This document shows positions 1 through 13,036 of a stretch of 64,000 bases of DNA, in pieces. The stretch's first letter is position 1. Each line of letters begins with the position of its first letter. Origin of the DNA: Onchocerca lupi (Eukaryota > Nematoda > Chromadorea > Rhabditida > Onchocercidae); contig JAOVVO010000049.1 of the NCBI GenBank assembly GCA_028564675.1, positions 62,001 through 126,000 of the forward strand, in the 5' to 3' direction. A program made the translations under genes and the position numbers. The notes under the pieces were generated by a model that did no database searches, was not told the DNA's origin, and saw only the letters and a program-made list of their open reading frames with translations.

Positions 1-3000
1 CTTCAATAGTGCTTTCTTTTGAAGTTTATTATTAACTAATCAAATTATATTAGACAAGGAGAACAACTGTGGAAATCAATTTCTCATATGATCACCTGTT
101 GATACAAAATGCAAAATAGACATAATAATATACAATTCTATTATTTTAGGTTACTTAAATCCTTCCGAGAATCCAAAGACTGATAGATTTTGCTCGTGGA
201 TTTCTAAATTCTTTGCACCTATTCACTTCTCTTTAGTTGTGAATCTCTTCAGATACTTTATTGCATATTCTATTGCTGCCTTCAAGTTGGAGCATAACTC
301 TTTTTAAAATGAGAATTCGACGTGTCTGGTTGTGCCGTGCAGGTAGCACAAAAACTTTTATGATCAAATTCAGACAACAGCTTTGAATATAGTGCGATTG
401 ATAGGCACTTGCTCACATACTCTTCGATCGCATTTATATCACAGATATGAAGTTAACAATAAGTGATGCTGTGTGGAATGCTGCTACATCCCGTCTGTGG
501 ACAAGTATGAAACAATGAGTATGTAAATATGCATGGACTGTTTCGTATTCAGTGGACTCACTTCGTTTATATAAGTTGTATTAAATTATTATATTTAGCA
601 GCACTGGATTTCGGATATAGCTGCATTTTTAGGATATGGCTCAGATGGTACCACAAATTATAAATTATTCTACTAAATGGCATGCGATAATTTAATTGTA
701 TTTTGGCACTAGAGAAAAAAAAGTAGTCATAAATATTGTCAGACATATGCCATGATGCGATTCATATAAAGCTTCTTTACTTTCTTTCTCGATTCATTTG
801 AAATAATTGTTGATGAATATCCATCATGTAATATATTGACGGTTTTGTTTGTCCAACGTTTAACTTATTAAAGAAACTTTTTCTCATTATTCATTCGTAA
901 TAATGTTGCATGATATTCGAACTTAAATACTTGAATTTAATTTATTTGGAAGAAAAAGGTTACTTCATTGTTTTCATTTGACCATAAAATTTTTTACAAA
1001 TACTTTCCTTTTTCTCTTAAATTTCGTTAGATTATGAATAAACTTATTTCTAGATGCTTACTGAATGAAGACCAAAATTAGTTCAGATTTAAAACAGTAG
1101 GATACCTTTTCAACGGGGCCAAATTCATTTTGAATTTTAATTTTGCCATTTAAAAGATAGGTTGGTCAGGTAAATTCGTATGAAATGCGAGAAAAGATTG
1201 TAAGAAAAAGAAAAGTGAGGAAAAAAAAAAAGCTAGAATGTAATAGACAAAATTTTGCCCTGATAATGAAAGGCGGAAGAGGTAACGAGAAGAAAACAAG
1301 CATATGAAGTTGAAAAGTAGCAAAGACATCAATAAATATTTTTTAATATCATTTAAAAGTTAACCACGAAAATTATTCGGACCCTCTCTAAATAACAGTT
1401 CACTCATCCATTCCGTTGAAAACGCTAGACGGATTAGGAAGGAGATGATTCAAGTCATTATAAACAAAAATTAAGAAAAAATAAATCACCGATTGGATGA
1501 CTGAAAAAATGCAAAAAATATGTTTCATTGCACTAAGTTTCTAACACATGATCAAGGGAGTAAAGTCAATTTGATTTCACTGTTTGAAATTAATTAGCAA
1601 ATTGTTTCTTTTTTTTGTCATATTATTATCCTTTTTAAAAAAGAAGCATTCGCATACGTTTTCATCGGGAAAAGATAAATTATTCTTAAATTGTAGTAAA
1701 GTAAAAAAAGGAAAGGGAAAAGGTCAAGAGAAAAAATATATCTCCTTTCAATAGAAACTGAGCTTATTTAAGCAATAATTTCCTTTCAACGCTTTAATTT
1801 GTGAATCAAAGTGTCATTTCTGTAGTGTCATTACTGATAAACCGTAAGGAACTAATTTCACTTTCAACCTGTTACACATCCTTTTTAGGGCTTCAAGACC
1901 AACTGTTTGCTTCTGCGTTACTTATCACCTGATTCCTCTCAAACTTCTTTTCACCTTCATTATATCCGAATATTGCAAAGCATATTAGGAAGAGTAGTAA
2001 GACACGAAGTAGTAATATGGTACAAATCACGCATATGTTATTCATGATATTATTCCGAGGAAAAGATTTGCCGTTATGTGTAGAATGATTATGGATACTA
2101 TTGTTGCAAATTACATGAAAGATTACCCTGAAATTGTTTTCTTTTTTTCTCAATTTACTTCTTATATTTTCTCATCTACAAGATGAGAGAATATGAGAAA
2201 TTGAGTCATAGTTTAGACGGCTATTTTTTTTTAAATAAAATTTACTTGAATATATTATGAAGTGATAGACAGCGGAAGAGAAATAGGAGAAGAGTATTTT
2301 ACAAATCAAAAAAGGTAATTCATTTTTTTAAAAATTGTTCTAATGTTGCTTACTTATTTAATAATTAAGTGATCACTTGACTCACTTTCTTTATCTCTCT
2401 TCCTATCATGTTCTACTGATAAGGAATTTTGAGATTTGCCAAATAGGCCTGTGAAAAAGATAAGGGCTGAACGATCGTGATAATAGGGTCTGCACTGGGG
2501 GACAGGACTGAGGGAGGAGGAAGGATGAGGTGATTATAAAATGTTTCCGCTTTCTGATATAATGATAATAAATGAGAAATAAGAATTGATAAATCATAAG
2601 ATGTGCACTGCCTGACACCAATCTTTCCTCCCATTCAAACATCAAAAATTTGTGTAAACGGAAGGAAAGCAGGCACGCAATTATCACAGAATTTGCATTC
2701 CGTTCAAAATCTGTGAATTAAATTATATCAGCAAAAGGTGCTATGCTAACTTGAAGTTTTTTCTCCCATAACTTAAATTAAATATGAATTAACGAACAAA
2801 GTTTAATATTCATACATTTTGTGAATTTCAAAAGAAGTAATTTTAGGTAAGACTAAAGTTTTGTTCGTCGAAGGTTTTTTTTAACCACAGAATAATGCAT
2901 CATTTAACATCATCTTTTGGTTACAGCTGCTTGACAAGCTTCAGATGAGTTGCATCAAGTCACGATGAGCATAACCTTTGTACAAAGGAACGGCGAGCAT

Positions 3001-4552
3001 TTTGAGGACTCGAATGCAAACAACAAAATAGCCGAGGAGAATTAAATAGACTAAAAGGAATGATGATACGCATTATGCAGCCAATACTTAGTTTACCTCA
3101 AGACAAAACAATCACCGAAAGACTCTTAACGAATATAGTTTTTTTATAAGTTTCAATTTTTCGTTTCTGTTCTGAAACAATTTTACCTTCAGAAATGATC
3201 AAAATTAGTGCTATTTTAAATTTAAATATATAAATAAATTACGACAAATTCATCTTATATTTAAAATAGATGAATAAGCTGCCAATATTGCTTTCTGAAA
3301 ATCGAAGTGCGACTATTTCGGATATACATAATTAAATCTCAAAATGCAGAAGTATTTAGTATGATATAATATAGCATAGCAAATTTGCTGAATACATGGG
3401 CAGAAGTGATTAAGATTCAAGTTGAAATACTTCTTGAAGCGAATTCCAAACACCGACTAAAGTATTGATAAAAGTTGTGCTAAGGAAGATCGGAGCATCA
3501 AATAAATAAGAATACTATTCAAAATTAATAACAACTGTTCATTTATCAAAGCCTTGTGTAGCATGATATATATACTGCATGTTTCATCTTACATCTAGAA
3601 ATTTATATCTTTAGAAATAATTTATATTACCTTGTTTTTACTCCTATTAACAATTTTTTATTTTTAAACCCAGATAGCTATAAATAAAAATAAATTCGTA
3701 TGGTAAAAAGATTTGACAGAATGTCTTGATATTTTTTGTTTCCTCATCGTTAAATAAAAATTAATGATAATAAAAACTAACTTTTGTGTTGAAGTTTCGA
3801 AGAGGTTGTTTTATATTGAAAAACTCTTATTAAGTCCCGAGGAAGTTGTGAGTAGTACCATTCAGCTATATTTTTTCATAAATCTTTGATGAATAATATT
3901 GAGTGCTCATACTCCGACATCTCTCGAAATTTCATCAGTGTTTCAGAAACGAACAAGTTCACGACGTTGATTTTCCTTAATTCTTAAAACTATATTTGAT
4001 TTACGTTAACACGAAGTTAAATGAAGATATGTTCATCTTTTCAAGTATTATTGGCATGTTTCGGTTAACAACTTAATAAAGAGGATAATATCGCAAGTGA
4101 TCTCAGTACAGACATTGTAGAATTATATGGCGTTACTGTCTTATAAGCATACAATAAATATTGTCCTATCTATCAGTTACTGTATTTCCATTTCGTTATT
4201 TTATAAATTATTGCACTCATTAATATGTTCAAAGCTAGTTTTTATAGTATTTTGAAAAAGTAAAATTTTTGAAAGCGTTCTAAATGGAGCTTTCAAACCT
4301 AAAACTATAAGATCTTTTTTAATTCAATTTGTTGCATCATTAGTTTCTTATGGAATTCAGGAGGTTTTATATTTTGCTGGTAGTTAGAAATCATGAGATA
4401 GCAGTGGTCCTATTCTAAAAGAAACTAATCTTTATGGAGGATTTGAACAAAAAAAAAAGAAAAAAAACGATCATTTATTAATGTAATAAGTAAAATCAAC
4501 CTTAAATTGAAACTTATTAAATTTGAAGGGTAATTTAAAAATTGATACAAAT
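1..4552. other. Gene-free AT-rich stretch
   Basis: I find no convincing exon chain on either strand. The open frames here are short, low-complexity and rich in Phe, Leu, Ile and Ser, as expected from AT-rich DNA by chance. Homopolymer A/T runs are common. The last few hundred bases probably include the promoter of the small secreted-peptide gene that starts at 4553. Confidence 0.6.
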
Positions 4553-5454
4553 ATGAAGTTGTCAATTATACTATTTATCGTATTTATTACGGATTGCATT
4601 GCATGGTCGAAAAATGTAAGTTATTTTTCTTAGATAAGTCAAAACGGAAAACTGAAAGGATTTGGATCGTCGCAGAGATTTACACTTTTATGAATAGTAG
4701 AAATGTCAAGTTGTTTAGTCCTTTTTTAACCTATGTAAAAGTCTGCATTTTATTTCGTGAATTTTATGTCTTAATTTGATAAGATCAATTGCAGATTGAT
4801 CGGACGGATAAGAGGTTGCCAATCGAACAGTTGAATAGAGTTTATCAATCACTATTGCGCAAATCAAAGCGTAGTCGTAAGTATTTCTTTGATAATTAAC
4901 ATTTGCAATCTTATGGAGAGTGATATTGGTAAGAATAACTTAATGGTTACGAAAAAAAATTTTCTACTGAAATATTATATTTCAATCCCTACTACAGTTT
5001 TTAGGTTTCAATCTTATTAATATTTTAAGCCCATCGATTTCTTTTCATCTGCATGGTATAGCCGTTGGTTTGAAGTTGATAATATTAATTAAAGTGTTTG
5101 ACATGAATAACTGGCACTAATAATCAATAATTGTATCACTGTGGTTAGTAACAGCGCTCAAAATTTCACAGAACATTATGGAAACGGTCGATAAATTAGA
5201 TAACACTGAATGAAAAAGATTTGATGAATTTCAATCAATTGGCAGGGAATGTTTGATTTCTTCTACACAAAAGCTTTCAGTCATTTTATTTGTAAGCAAA
5301 AGTTGTTTTTTATCATTCACCCATTTATAATCTCAATAAACAGATACCACTGGAAGTTGAATTTGCAGCAAGCATGGGCTTATCATTAGCAGAATATATG
5401 GCAAGTCCGCAAAGCCAAGATAACTTTCATTTTATACCAATCATTCGTCGTTGA
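4553..5454 (+). CDS. Small secreted, neuropeptide-like precursor (76 aa, three exons)
   Basis: Exons 4553-4615, 4795-4876 and 5369-5454 join in frame to 76 residues ending in TGA. Residues 1-18 form a typical signal peptide (MKLSIILFIVFITDCIAW), so the product should enter the secretory route. The middle segment holds basic sites (DKR, LLRKSKR). The dibasic SKR lies just before PSMGLSLAEYMASPQSQDNF, and the chain ends in a second dibasic RR right at the stop. One signal peptide, a short spacer, KR, a peptide of about 28 residues and a terminal RR is the plan of a neuropeptide or peptide-hormone precursor. I do not recognise the peptide family. No Gly precedes the terminal RR, so no C-terminal amide is predicted. 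A competing acceptor ending at 5343 would put exon 3 out of frame, so the 5368/5369 junction was chosen. Splice sites and secretion signal are seen; peptide release is inferred. Confidence 0.6.
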
Positions 5455-6465
5455 ATAATTCAAACGACCAACTTTCAGTTTTTCTACGATCGGTTTTTGT
5501 TAAAATCGTGTTGTGAGATGTCTGCTTAAACAACATATGAGTTGCAAGTATTTTACTTGATTATTGTGTTCACTCTTTATTTGATTTGTGGTTGTGAATG
5601 GTGGCGATTATTTTTATTGTTAACAATTTCCCAAACATTCCTCTTTCAGCATATTATCATTTGCTGTTTGCAGCCAAGCGTGATATCATTGTATAAAAAA
5701 TTATTTGCCATAATTTTTCATGAAGAATCACTTCAAAATTTGGTCAGATGATAGATCACCAAGAGAGGGAAGAGAGAACGAGTGCTCTAGTAAGAAATTA
5801 ATGAAGGATAATGAAATTTTCGAGAAAATCATGAAAATATCCAAATTCATGAAGCTTTGCAAATAAAATTAGCTCGTCTTTAATTCAAACTAATCGATAA
5901 CATATGCGAACAACACTTTTTTTTTGAACTATAAAATAATACTTTCAGAAAAAAAAAATCTTAATGATGCATATATATGCAAAGTGAAATTATGGTGATT
6001 ATATTTTAGTCCGTAGCCAAAAACTGGTTAAATAAAGTAAAGAGGAAAGAGAAAAGAATAGAGACCTCGGACAAGAATAAAATTTTGCAAAGAAGAATTG
6101 GAAGAGTAGAGGAGATGATCCGTTCTTAAGGAAGTGCATGATGATCGTTTGAAAATTTATTAAAAAGTAGAAACAGATCGCTTTAACAAGATGTCATTTA
6201 TCCCAACCCAAATTCAGCACTTTTCACAATTCATTTATCAACGTTTCGTCAGTTCATAAAAAGCAGAGAAAAGGCGAGCGTATGTTCAGATATGCCATGA
6301 TAATTTTTAGAAGGAGTGTATCCGGTATGTATGCGACTGAATTGGTTTTGTTGAATAACCTAATTAGCCATTTGTTCTCGACAATATGGCGACGTAAATA
6401 TGTTAAATATTGCACTGCTATAAATAATTTAATGTATGGAACAATGAAAAAATGGTAAGAAAGAG
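5455..6465. other. Intergenic gap between peptide gene and DM13 gene
   Basis: This separates the 3' end of a plus-strand gene from the 3' end of a minus-strand gene, so it is convergent 3'-flanking DNA. One 69-codon open frame (5542-5751) is hydrophobic and has no start context, splice partner or recognisable domain. I see nothing else. Confidence 0.5.
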
Positions 6466-7681
6466 TCAGACAGCATCATGATCATTACACGGTGGTACAA
6501 GTAAGCTTGGCGTAACAACGTATCCATACGAGCGTTCTTCTATTTCATTGAATACCGAAATGAAGTCAACATCAAACGTACGATACGTTTTCGGTAAACG
6601 TATCATCACATTTTCACCTTTATAATTTCTCAGCGGTTGATCACTGAAACTTTAGTAAAATACTCTGAATCGAACAATTTTTTGCAATTACAGTAACATT
6701 TTACAAAGTCAAAACATTAGCATGTGCTTTATCTCAACTATAAAGATTATATGTGAAAGCTTGTTGTGATTACAGTAAACAAGTTGAAAGCCTAGACTAT
6801 AGCACATTGATAATTAAATGTTCACGAAAAACATAATTCTTGATTTATCACAAATCCTGACTCAGGCTCTTAACAGTTCTCAAAAATATCTTATAGTGTT
6901 TATACCGTAAATTGAATTAAAAAGAAGACTAACGGTGGTTGTCCAACAACATAGGCGCGTACTTGTTTTTCGATTCTCTCCGGAAAATGTCCAATACCAG
7001 CGTAGAAATATGTTTCTGAAATCAATGAAGAGCGATTTTAAGTATTGTCAATTCCTGTGGAATTCTACATCGTTCTTAAATTCATCAGAAATTGTGGAAA
7101 AAAAAGTAAAACTCGCTACATGTGTGAACTCTTGAGTAGAATAAAGAAGCTTTTTCAAATGAACACTATTCAGGATTTTCAGCTTCTTCAGAGCCATAAC
7201 TGTCACAGAGATACATGATGGTAAAATAAAAATGATTTAAAGAAAACAAAAAATTTCAAATCATGGGAAACAATTTCAGAAACCGGCAAATTGGGAATAT
7301 AAGATTGAAACCATTTATTTTGAGAAGTTTGGATAAATAAAAACCTGATGGACTGTCTCCTTGATCGAATACAAAACGTGGTATGAAAATTGTATTGCAA
7401 TTCAAAATCTGTACAGGATGTGATGTAACATTATGAGACTGACTCAGCATTGGACCAATTTCCCGTTCATGCGGTGGAATAATGCCCTTTAGTGATAACA
7501 GCGGGATCGTTCTCTATAAACAATTGGTCAGATAACAAAGCGTTTGTCCGCACTCTAGAATTAGCAAGATCACAAACTTAATCTCTTAGAAAGCAATAAT
7601 TATATCTGCAGAACTGAAACTATTTTCGAAGCTTGAATAAATAAGCATTGAGAAAATCTCGAATAATTTATGAAAAGCTCT

Positions 7682-7712
<31 letters not shown>

Positions 7713-10700
7713 GAATCAAATTGATGGAAAAAAATTAAATTCATGAAAATAATGAGCAAACTTGAGCACAATGATCATGTAAAGCAATCCATTGATATTC
7801 CGTTATCTTTGCACCATTTGTTACCGAAAATACGACCGTTTTATCCTCAATCAACGGTAACTCAAATCGACGATCGATGTGTATTTTTTCAGTTGCTGTA
7901 ACTGTTGTCACTGTTCTATGATCCAAGTTATTTTCGTGCTTGTTCTGGAAGTTTAACGCTAATTAAGACGTAATTAAGACGAAAATTAGTGCTTCATAAT
8001 CTGAAGTAAACACACATTTTTTCGAAATCCCATGCGTCTTCTCTTCTTCAGCCTAGGATCTTGGATAACTCGATATAGCGCTGTGGATTCTCCGAGCAAA
8101 GGCGTCACCGTAACTGCAGCATTTTGCGTTGACACAAATATTACACCTTTCTCTGTTTCGAAGAATTTATCTAATAATATATAATCATCTGCCGCTGATT
8201 TATCATTACCTGCAGATACGAATTAATCTTGTATGTTTCATAAAGACCGTATGTTCACCAGCAATATTACCTTTTATTTCAGCAACTTGAAATTGCACCA
8301 CACATTAAGTATTAAATAATTTTGCTTACATGTCCGTTTGAGTCAAATTCTACCAACTACAGATCCGACAATAACGATATGAATTGTAATGAATCATAAA
8401 TGAAATTTTAAAATCAACAGCTAAAACTTCCGGGATAAAACTAAAAATCTACCGAACCACAAATAAACCTTTAATTCGCTTTTCCAAAGCTGGTGGTCCT
8501 GGTGAGTTTTCATACCGTTTTTGATTTTTTGAATCAAGCATAACCGGAAATCCTTTGCTTTTTCCGTCAAATTTGTTGGATTTTTCGGTTTTCTTTTTAT
8601 GATGCGCCATTAATTTTTCCTGTGAGTCCTAGTGTTAATTATGAAATTCAAATAAAATTCGTTGTAGAAAAAAAGGAAAAGAGTTTCAATATTCTTTAGG
8701 TTGTGCCATAAAACTGTTTACTCCACTGATTATTGTAATTGCATCATACACAAATTTTAAGCTGAAATAGTATTTAATCACCTGTTTAAGTGGATATGCA
8801 TTTCCTTTATACAGAAAAATATCATTTTCGAATTTTTCACCGCTATCACCATTTTTGATAACATCTTTGATTTCATTCCGAACTTCTTCTTGTTTGTTTC
8901 TCATATCATGTTCATTCCCTTCTGCTGTTGTTAGCAATATTCTGAAAAAAAGTTGAAACCTAAATTTGAAGAGTAATCATTTTCCGCAAATTTTAAAATT
9001 TATCTCATTAAATTTGCAAAATAAAGCATCGCAAGCAATAGATTAAACATAAGAGATATATAGCCAAAAATACTTTCGAAAGATAATTCGCTTTCATCTG
9101 ATCTCTCAAGTTGCACGTCTTCGATTAATCCATTTTTACACTTAATTTAAATTTTGCATTGCTTTATATAAAAGTTAACATTGATACAAATACTTGCTTC
9201 AAAATTTCATTCGGGTACAATGCAGTCTCCATTTCATCACCATCTTCAAATTTAATATCGACATGGAAATCTTCGGATTCACTCCTTGTCGATTTAATAT
9301 TATCAGAATTGAATTCTTTTGTTGACCAGTCAAAAACTATAATTTAAAAAAAATAGGAGAAATCAGATGGATATCCACTTCCTCATAGCTCAATACCAAG
9401 TTCTTCAGAACTAATATTAGATCTTAATTTCTCATTGACTTAAAATTGTACTTTCAAAAATTAAGAAAATATGAAGTCGATTTTAGTTTGAAAATTATTG
9501 GAATCGTATGAAATTTATTTGTTTCTATCTACCATTGCCACTCTACTACTTAGCTTTCCCGTTCACCTCTGATATCTCTTTTCGAATTTCATTTTCTTGT
9601 TTCCTCGCCTGCCACGATAGAAAAACAATAAGCGAAATTTTAATTACCATTAGTCACGGTTGTTGTATTTGCATTTGCAATGTTGTTATCGATGGCAGGA
9701 TTTAATTGTTCACCGTCATCTTGAGTTTTCAAAGATATTTCACTGCCATCAAAAATATTGGTTCTGAAGTAGTAAAAAAAAAATGAGAGAGGCTCACTTC
9801 TGATACATAAAATCCCGTACAACGGAGAATTTCAAAAACATACGTATTTGTGTCAAATAGTGTTATCTCATCCATTGATTCAGAAGAAAAATCATCTGGG
9901 GTAGTAGCGACTGAAGCATAAATTGTATGGGAATTCCTGGAGATCAAAATGATTTGATAATTTAAGGAGTTAAAATTAATAGATAATTATTACTGTGACA
10001 TTTTATTGATTCAAATTCACAAAGCAGGTTTGAGTCATTACGAATGCTTTAGCGCTACATGTTGGATATTAATTATCGATGTGAACAGCAGTGCTAAACA
10101 TAAAACAAACAAACGTGATTAATACTGCTGATGAATCGATACTTTCAGGACTACTGATTTCTTCGATATGGATGTCTTTTGTTTTCGGAGTAACGCTCTC
10201 CGATGAATTCAAGTCTATTTCAATCCCCGCAAATGGATCTCTTTGCTGACTCAACATCGGTTCTTCACCATCTTTGTGAATGATTAATGTTAACATACGT
10301 CTTTATAGAATTTATCAAAGTCATTTTTGTCTTATACCATTTCCTTCTAAGGTTACTGATCAATAAACTGCAACAATGAAAATTAAAATTTTACTCGCAA
10401 CAATTCGGTTTCATATATTTTGTTTCAAAATTTCAAAGAAAACCTTTTCGAAGTTCGAGATGATCAAATTCAACGGGACAATTACGTATCCCGCAAATTG
10501 TGAAAGGCGCTTGACGGGTAAATCGCCTTCTGGTGGTGGACTTGGACGTTACCATAGGTTGTGAGATGGACAAGAAAACACCGCCGTTAACGGTATTACG
10601 ATCAGCCGTTCGTGATGGTCCAATTATCATTGAAGTACCTAAAATGAAATGATTTATTCCAGGCCTTCAAAACAACTTATTTTAAATGATTATTAATCTT

Positions 10701-11036
10701 AAAGAGGTTAATAATCATTTTAATGATGATATGAAAGGAAAACTATCATTGCATTTTGGTAATATTCTATCTCACTAATTGTATTGAACAAAAGTACCGA
10801 AATTTTTGGGTTTTTAACAAAATTATTCATAGTGAAGGTAACAGATATGGATGCAAGAATCAATGGATATGTGAAATACCGAACATACATACATCCACGT
10901 TGACGTGGATGATGCGTGAAACGATGAAAAATGATGTTATATTCACTAGCAGCATATGCTTCCGCTCGTGTATTACCGTCGCTGTAATGAACAGCACCAA
11001 TTGGTACTCCATAATAAGGGTTGCCGCTGTTCTGAC
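6466..11036 (-). CDS. DM13-domain extracellular protein (Skeletor/Knickkopf type), multi-exon, 5' end unresolved
   Basis: Read 11036 to 6466. An opening exon (about 10840-11036) has YYGVPIGAVHYSDG and AEAYAASEYNIIFHRF, the look of a DM13 start. Exon 10433-10630 carries GTSMIIGPSRTADRNTV. Then come several Asp/Glu/Ser-rich exons (about 10090-10290, 9780-9940, 9640-9765, 9180-9340, 8770-8940) and a Lys-rich one (about 8460-8620). Exon 7760-7925 ends a DM13-like fold (DKTVVFSV, ITEYQWIALHDHC). A second, clearer DM13 follows: QILNCNTIFIPRFVFDQGD at 7330-7430, FYAGIGHFPERIEKQVRAYV at 6930-7000, and LPKTYRTFDVDFISVFNE at 6520-6610, with VPPCNDHDAV and TGA at 6466-6468. DM13 occurs in extracellular cuticle-linked proteins such as Skeletor and Knickkopf. 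The signal peptide and first exon were not found, and the inner joins are approximate. The acidic region between the two DM13 parts is unusual. Domain call moderate, exon model rough. Confidence 0.5.
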
Positions 11037-13036
11037 CTGTAAATTATTATAATTAACCTCATATTTTTGTTTTTGCTAGTAGAAACAAAGAAGAGTAGTG
11101 CTTGAGTAATGTGCAGTACATGAAATTTTAAATCAATCAATGATGCATGCCTTTCATTAAGTTGAATTCATTGGTTACGCGAAATATTTGTATCGAGTAA
11201 AATATAAATAACGGAATCATCCTCATTAACTGCAATGAGACAGTTAAAATAAAATATTGGCGAAACTTTTTATCATTGCTCATTTCACTCTACAACGAAT
11301 GGCAAGAAAAAATGCTGCACAGTTAGCTTGTATTGCTTATCCATTATAATTTTCAAATCCAGACTTTCAGGCATTCTTAAAAATTAAAATATTAATGGCA
11401 AGATAAGATAATATGCTTAGGATAGCGAAAAAAAAAGGAAACAGTTTTGAATATCGGAAAAAACAAATAAATGTCAATGAAAGAGTTATTTACAACTAAT
11501 TATAGTGTTTCAAACAGTGTGGAAAAGGAAGATCTGAAAATAATGTGTCATTTAGGGTGGGATAGAATGGATGTATGTTGTAATAACGTAGTGTGCCGAA
11601 TTTGAGATGTACTCTCATTGAGAGGAAGTTTGAAGAGGTCAGTTTATTTGAATATGGCGTTTTGGTCATGTTGATGATGGCAAGGATAATAACAATGTTG
11701 TTAGCGTATGAAAAGATGATAAAACCGATGATAGCAATGATAATACAGTGCTGCTGATTTTTTTAATTCTTAATTTTTTTTTTTGTTATTTTTTATTAGA
11801 TCGATAGGGATACTTGAAACTAAGTGAAGAAGATGAAAATAACATACATAATGGCATGGAAACAAGATCAGTTCCACATATTATCTTTTGAACAAATTTC
11901 AAAAAGAAAAAAAAAAAAAAGGAAGCGTTATTTTGACTGTCATTGAATTGCAAAATCATTCTTTCATTTCATAACATTTAAAAGAAACAGCGGCTCCCGG
12001 ATGAGCAGCATCCATTTGCCATCGAATTAAATTTGTCCTCGCTCATTCCACTCATTGCAATATTATCCTCTCCTTAATTTTTCACTCTGTCTCATATTTG
12101 GGATATTGTCCTGTTCTCATAAATTTTCTGGACAATTTTTTGAACTAAATAACATATTATACTCATCAGTTATTGTTTCTCAAGATATATCAATTACCAG
12201 TTAGATAGATAATTGTGATTAGCTATGAAACAGCGCACTGAATAATGCTATTCATGAATATCTCTCGTTTTTATTGTCGATAAAAAAAAAAAAGAAAAAA
12301 GAAATTTTGAATATTTGTCTGCTATTGGCGATTGGATCACAAATCTTAAGCCCTTCGTAGTTAATTTTATTTTAACAATATGAGAAATTCCTTTTATCAG
12401 ATATTTTGACTTTTAATTTCAATTTCATTACGAACAGGAAAAATTGAGCGAGTAAGTTATGGGAATACTTTATATTATGAGATTTAAGCAAACAAGGGAT
12501 ATTTCGTTATTGACCTCTGCTCATTTCTCTCTGCGAAGGGTTTCAATTTCTAATTCAAACTTTGCGTTCCTTATTGTCCCAATAAAGAGAGAAAAATCAG
12601 CATATTATAGCTTTATTTTATTTCGTTTCACCCTAAAAGATGTGGTATTGTTTTATATGCGCAAAATTTACAAATTTTTGTTCAGATCAAAAATTTTTAA
12701 TCGAAACTTTAACATGTAAGTTGGACGATAGAGGAGAAGACAATTCTTAGTAGAAAAACTCGAGAAGCTTTTTTTTTCTTAGGAAATAAAGAGCATAAAC
12801 ATGGATTTTCTCTCCAGGTGAGAATTACACCCTTTTTTTTGGAACAACTTATGTAATCAATAATGATGATAACGATGATATATTATATTATGATAAATTT
12901 ATTGCGTGGAAATTGCTATCATCGACAATCAATATTCAGTATTTTTTTTTTTTTCGAATGATGCAATAATGAAATTACATGATTTTCGAAACTAAAAATG
13001 GGTATAAATAATATACAAGGAATTGGGCGACATCAC
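11037..13036. other. Gap between DM13 gene 5' side and troponin I 3' end
   Basis: No recognised exon. The missing first exon(s) and promoter of the minus-strand DM13 gene should lie here. The troponin I 3' UTR occupies the right edge. Poly-A/T runs occur near 11770, 11910, 12285 and 12940. The plus-strand open frame at 12459-12719 has no domain and looks like chance. Confidence 0.45.
12898..12903 (-). promoter_or_regulatory. Poly(A) signal of troponin I
   Basis: TTTATT on the plus strand reads AATAAA on the minus strand, about 135 bases past the troponin I stop codon. This is a normal distance for a 3' UTR; use of the site is inferred. Confidence 0.4.

Noticed and set aside
5344..5368. Upstream acceptor for the peptide gene's last exon
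   Set aside because: Using it gives a stop after five codons; the TTTGCAG acceptor at 5368 keeps the long frame ending in RR.
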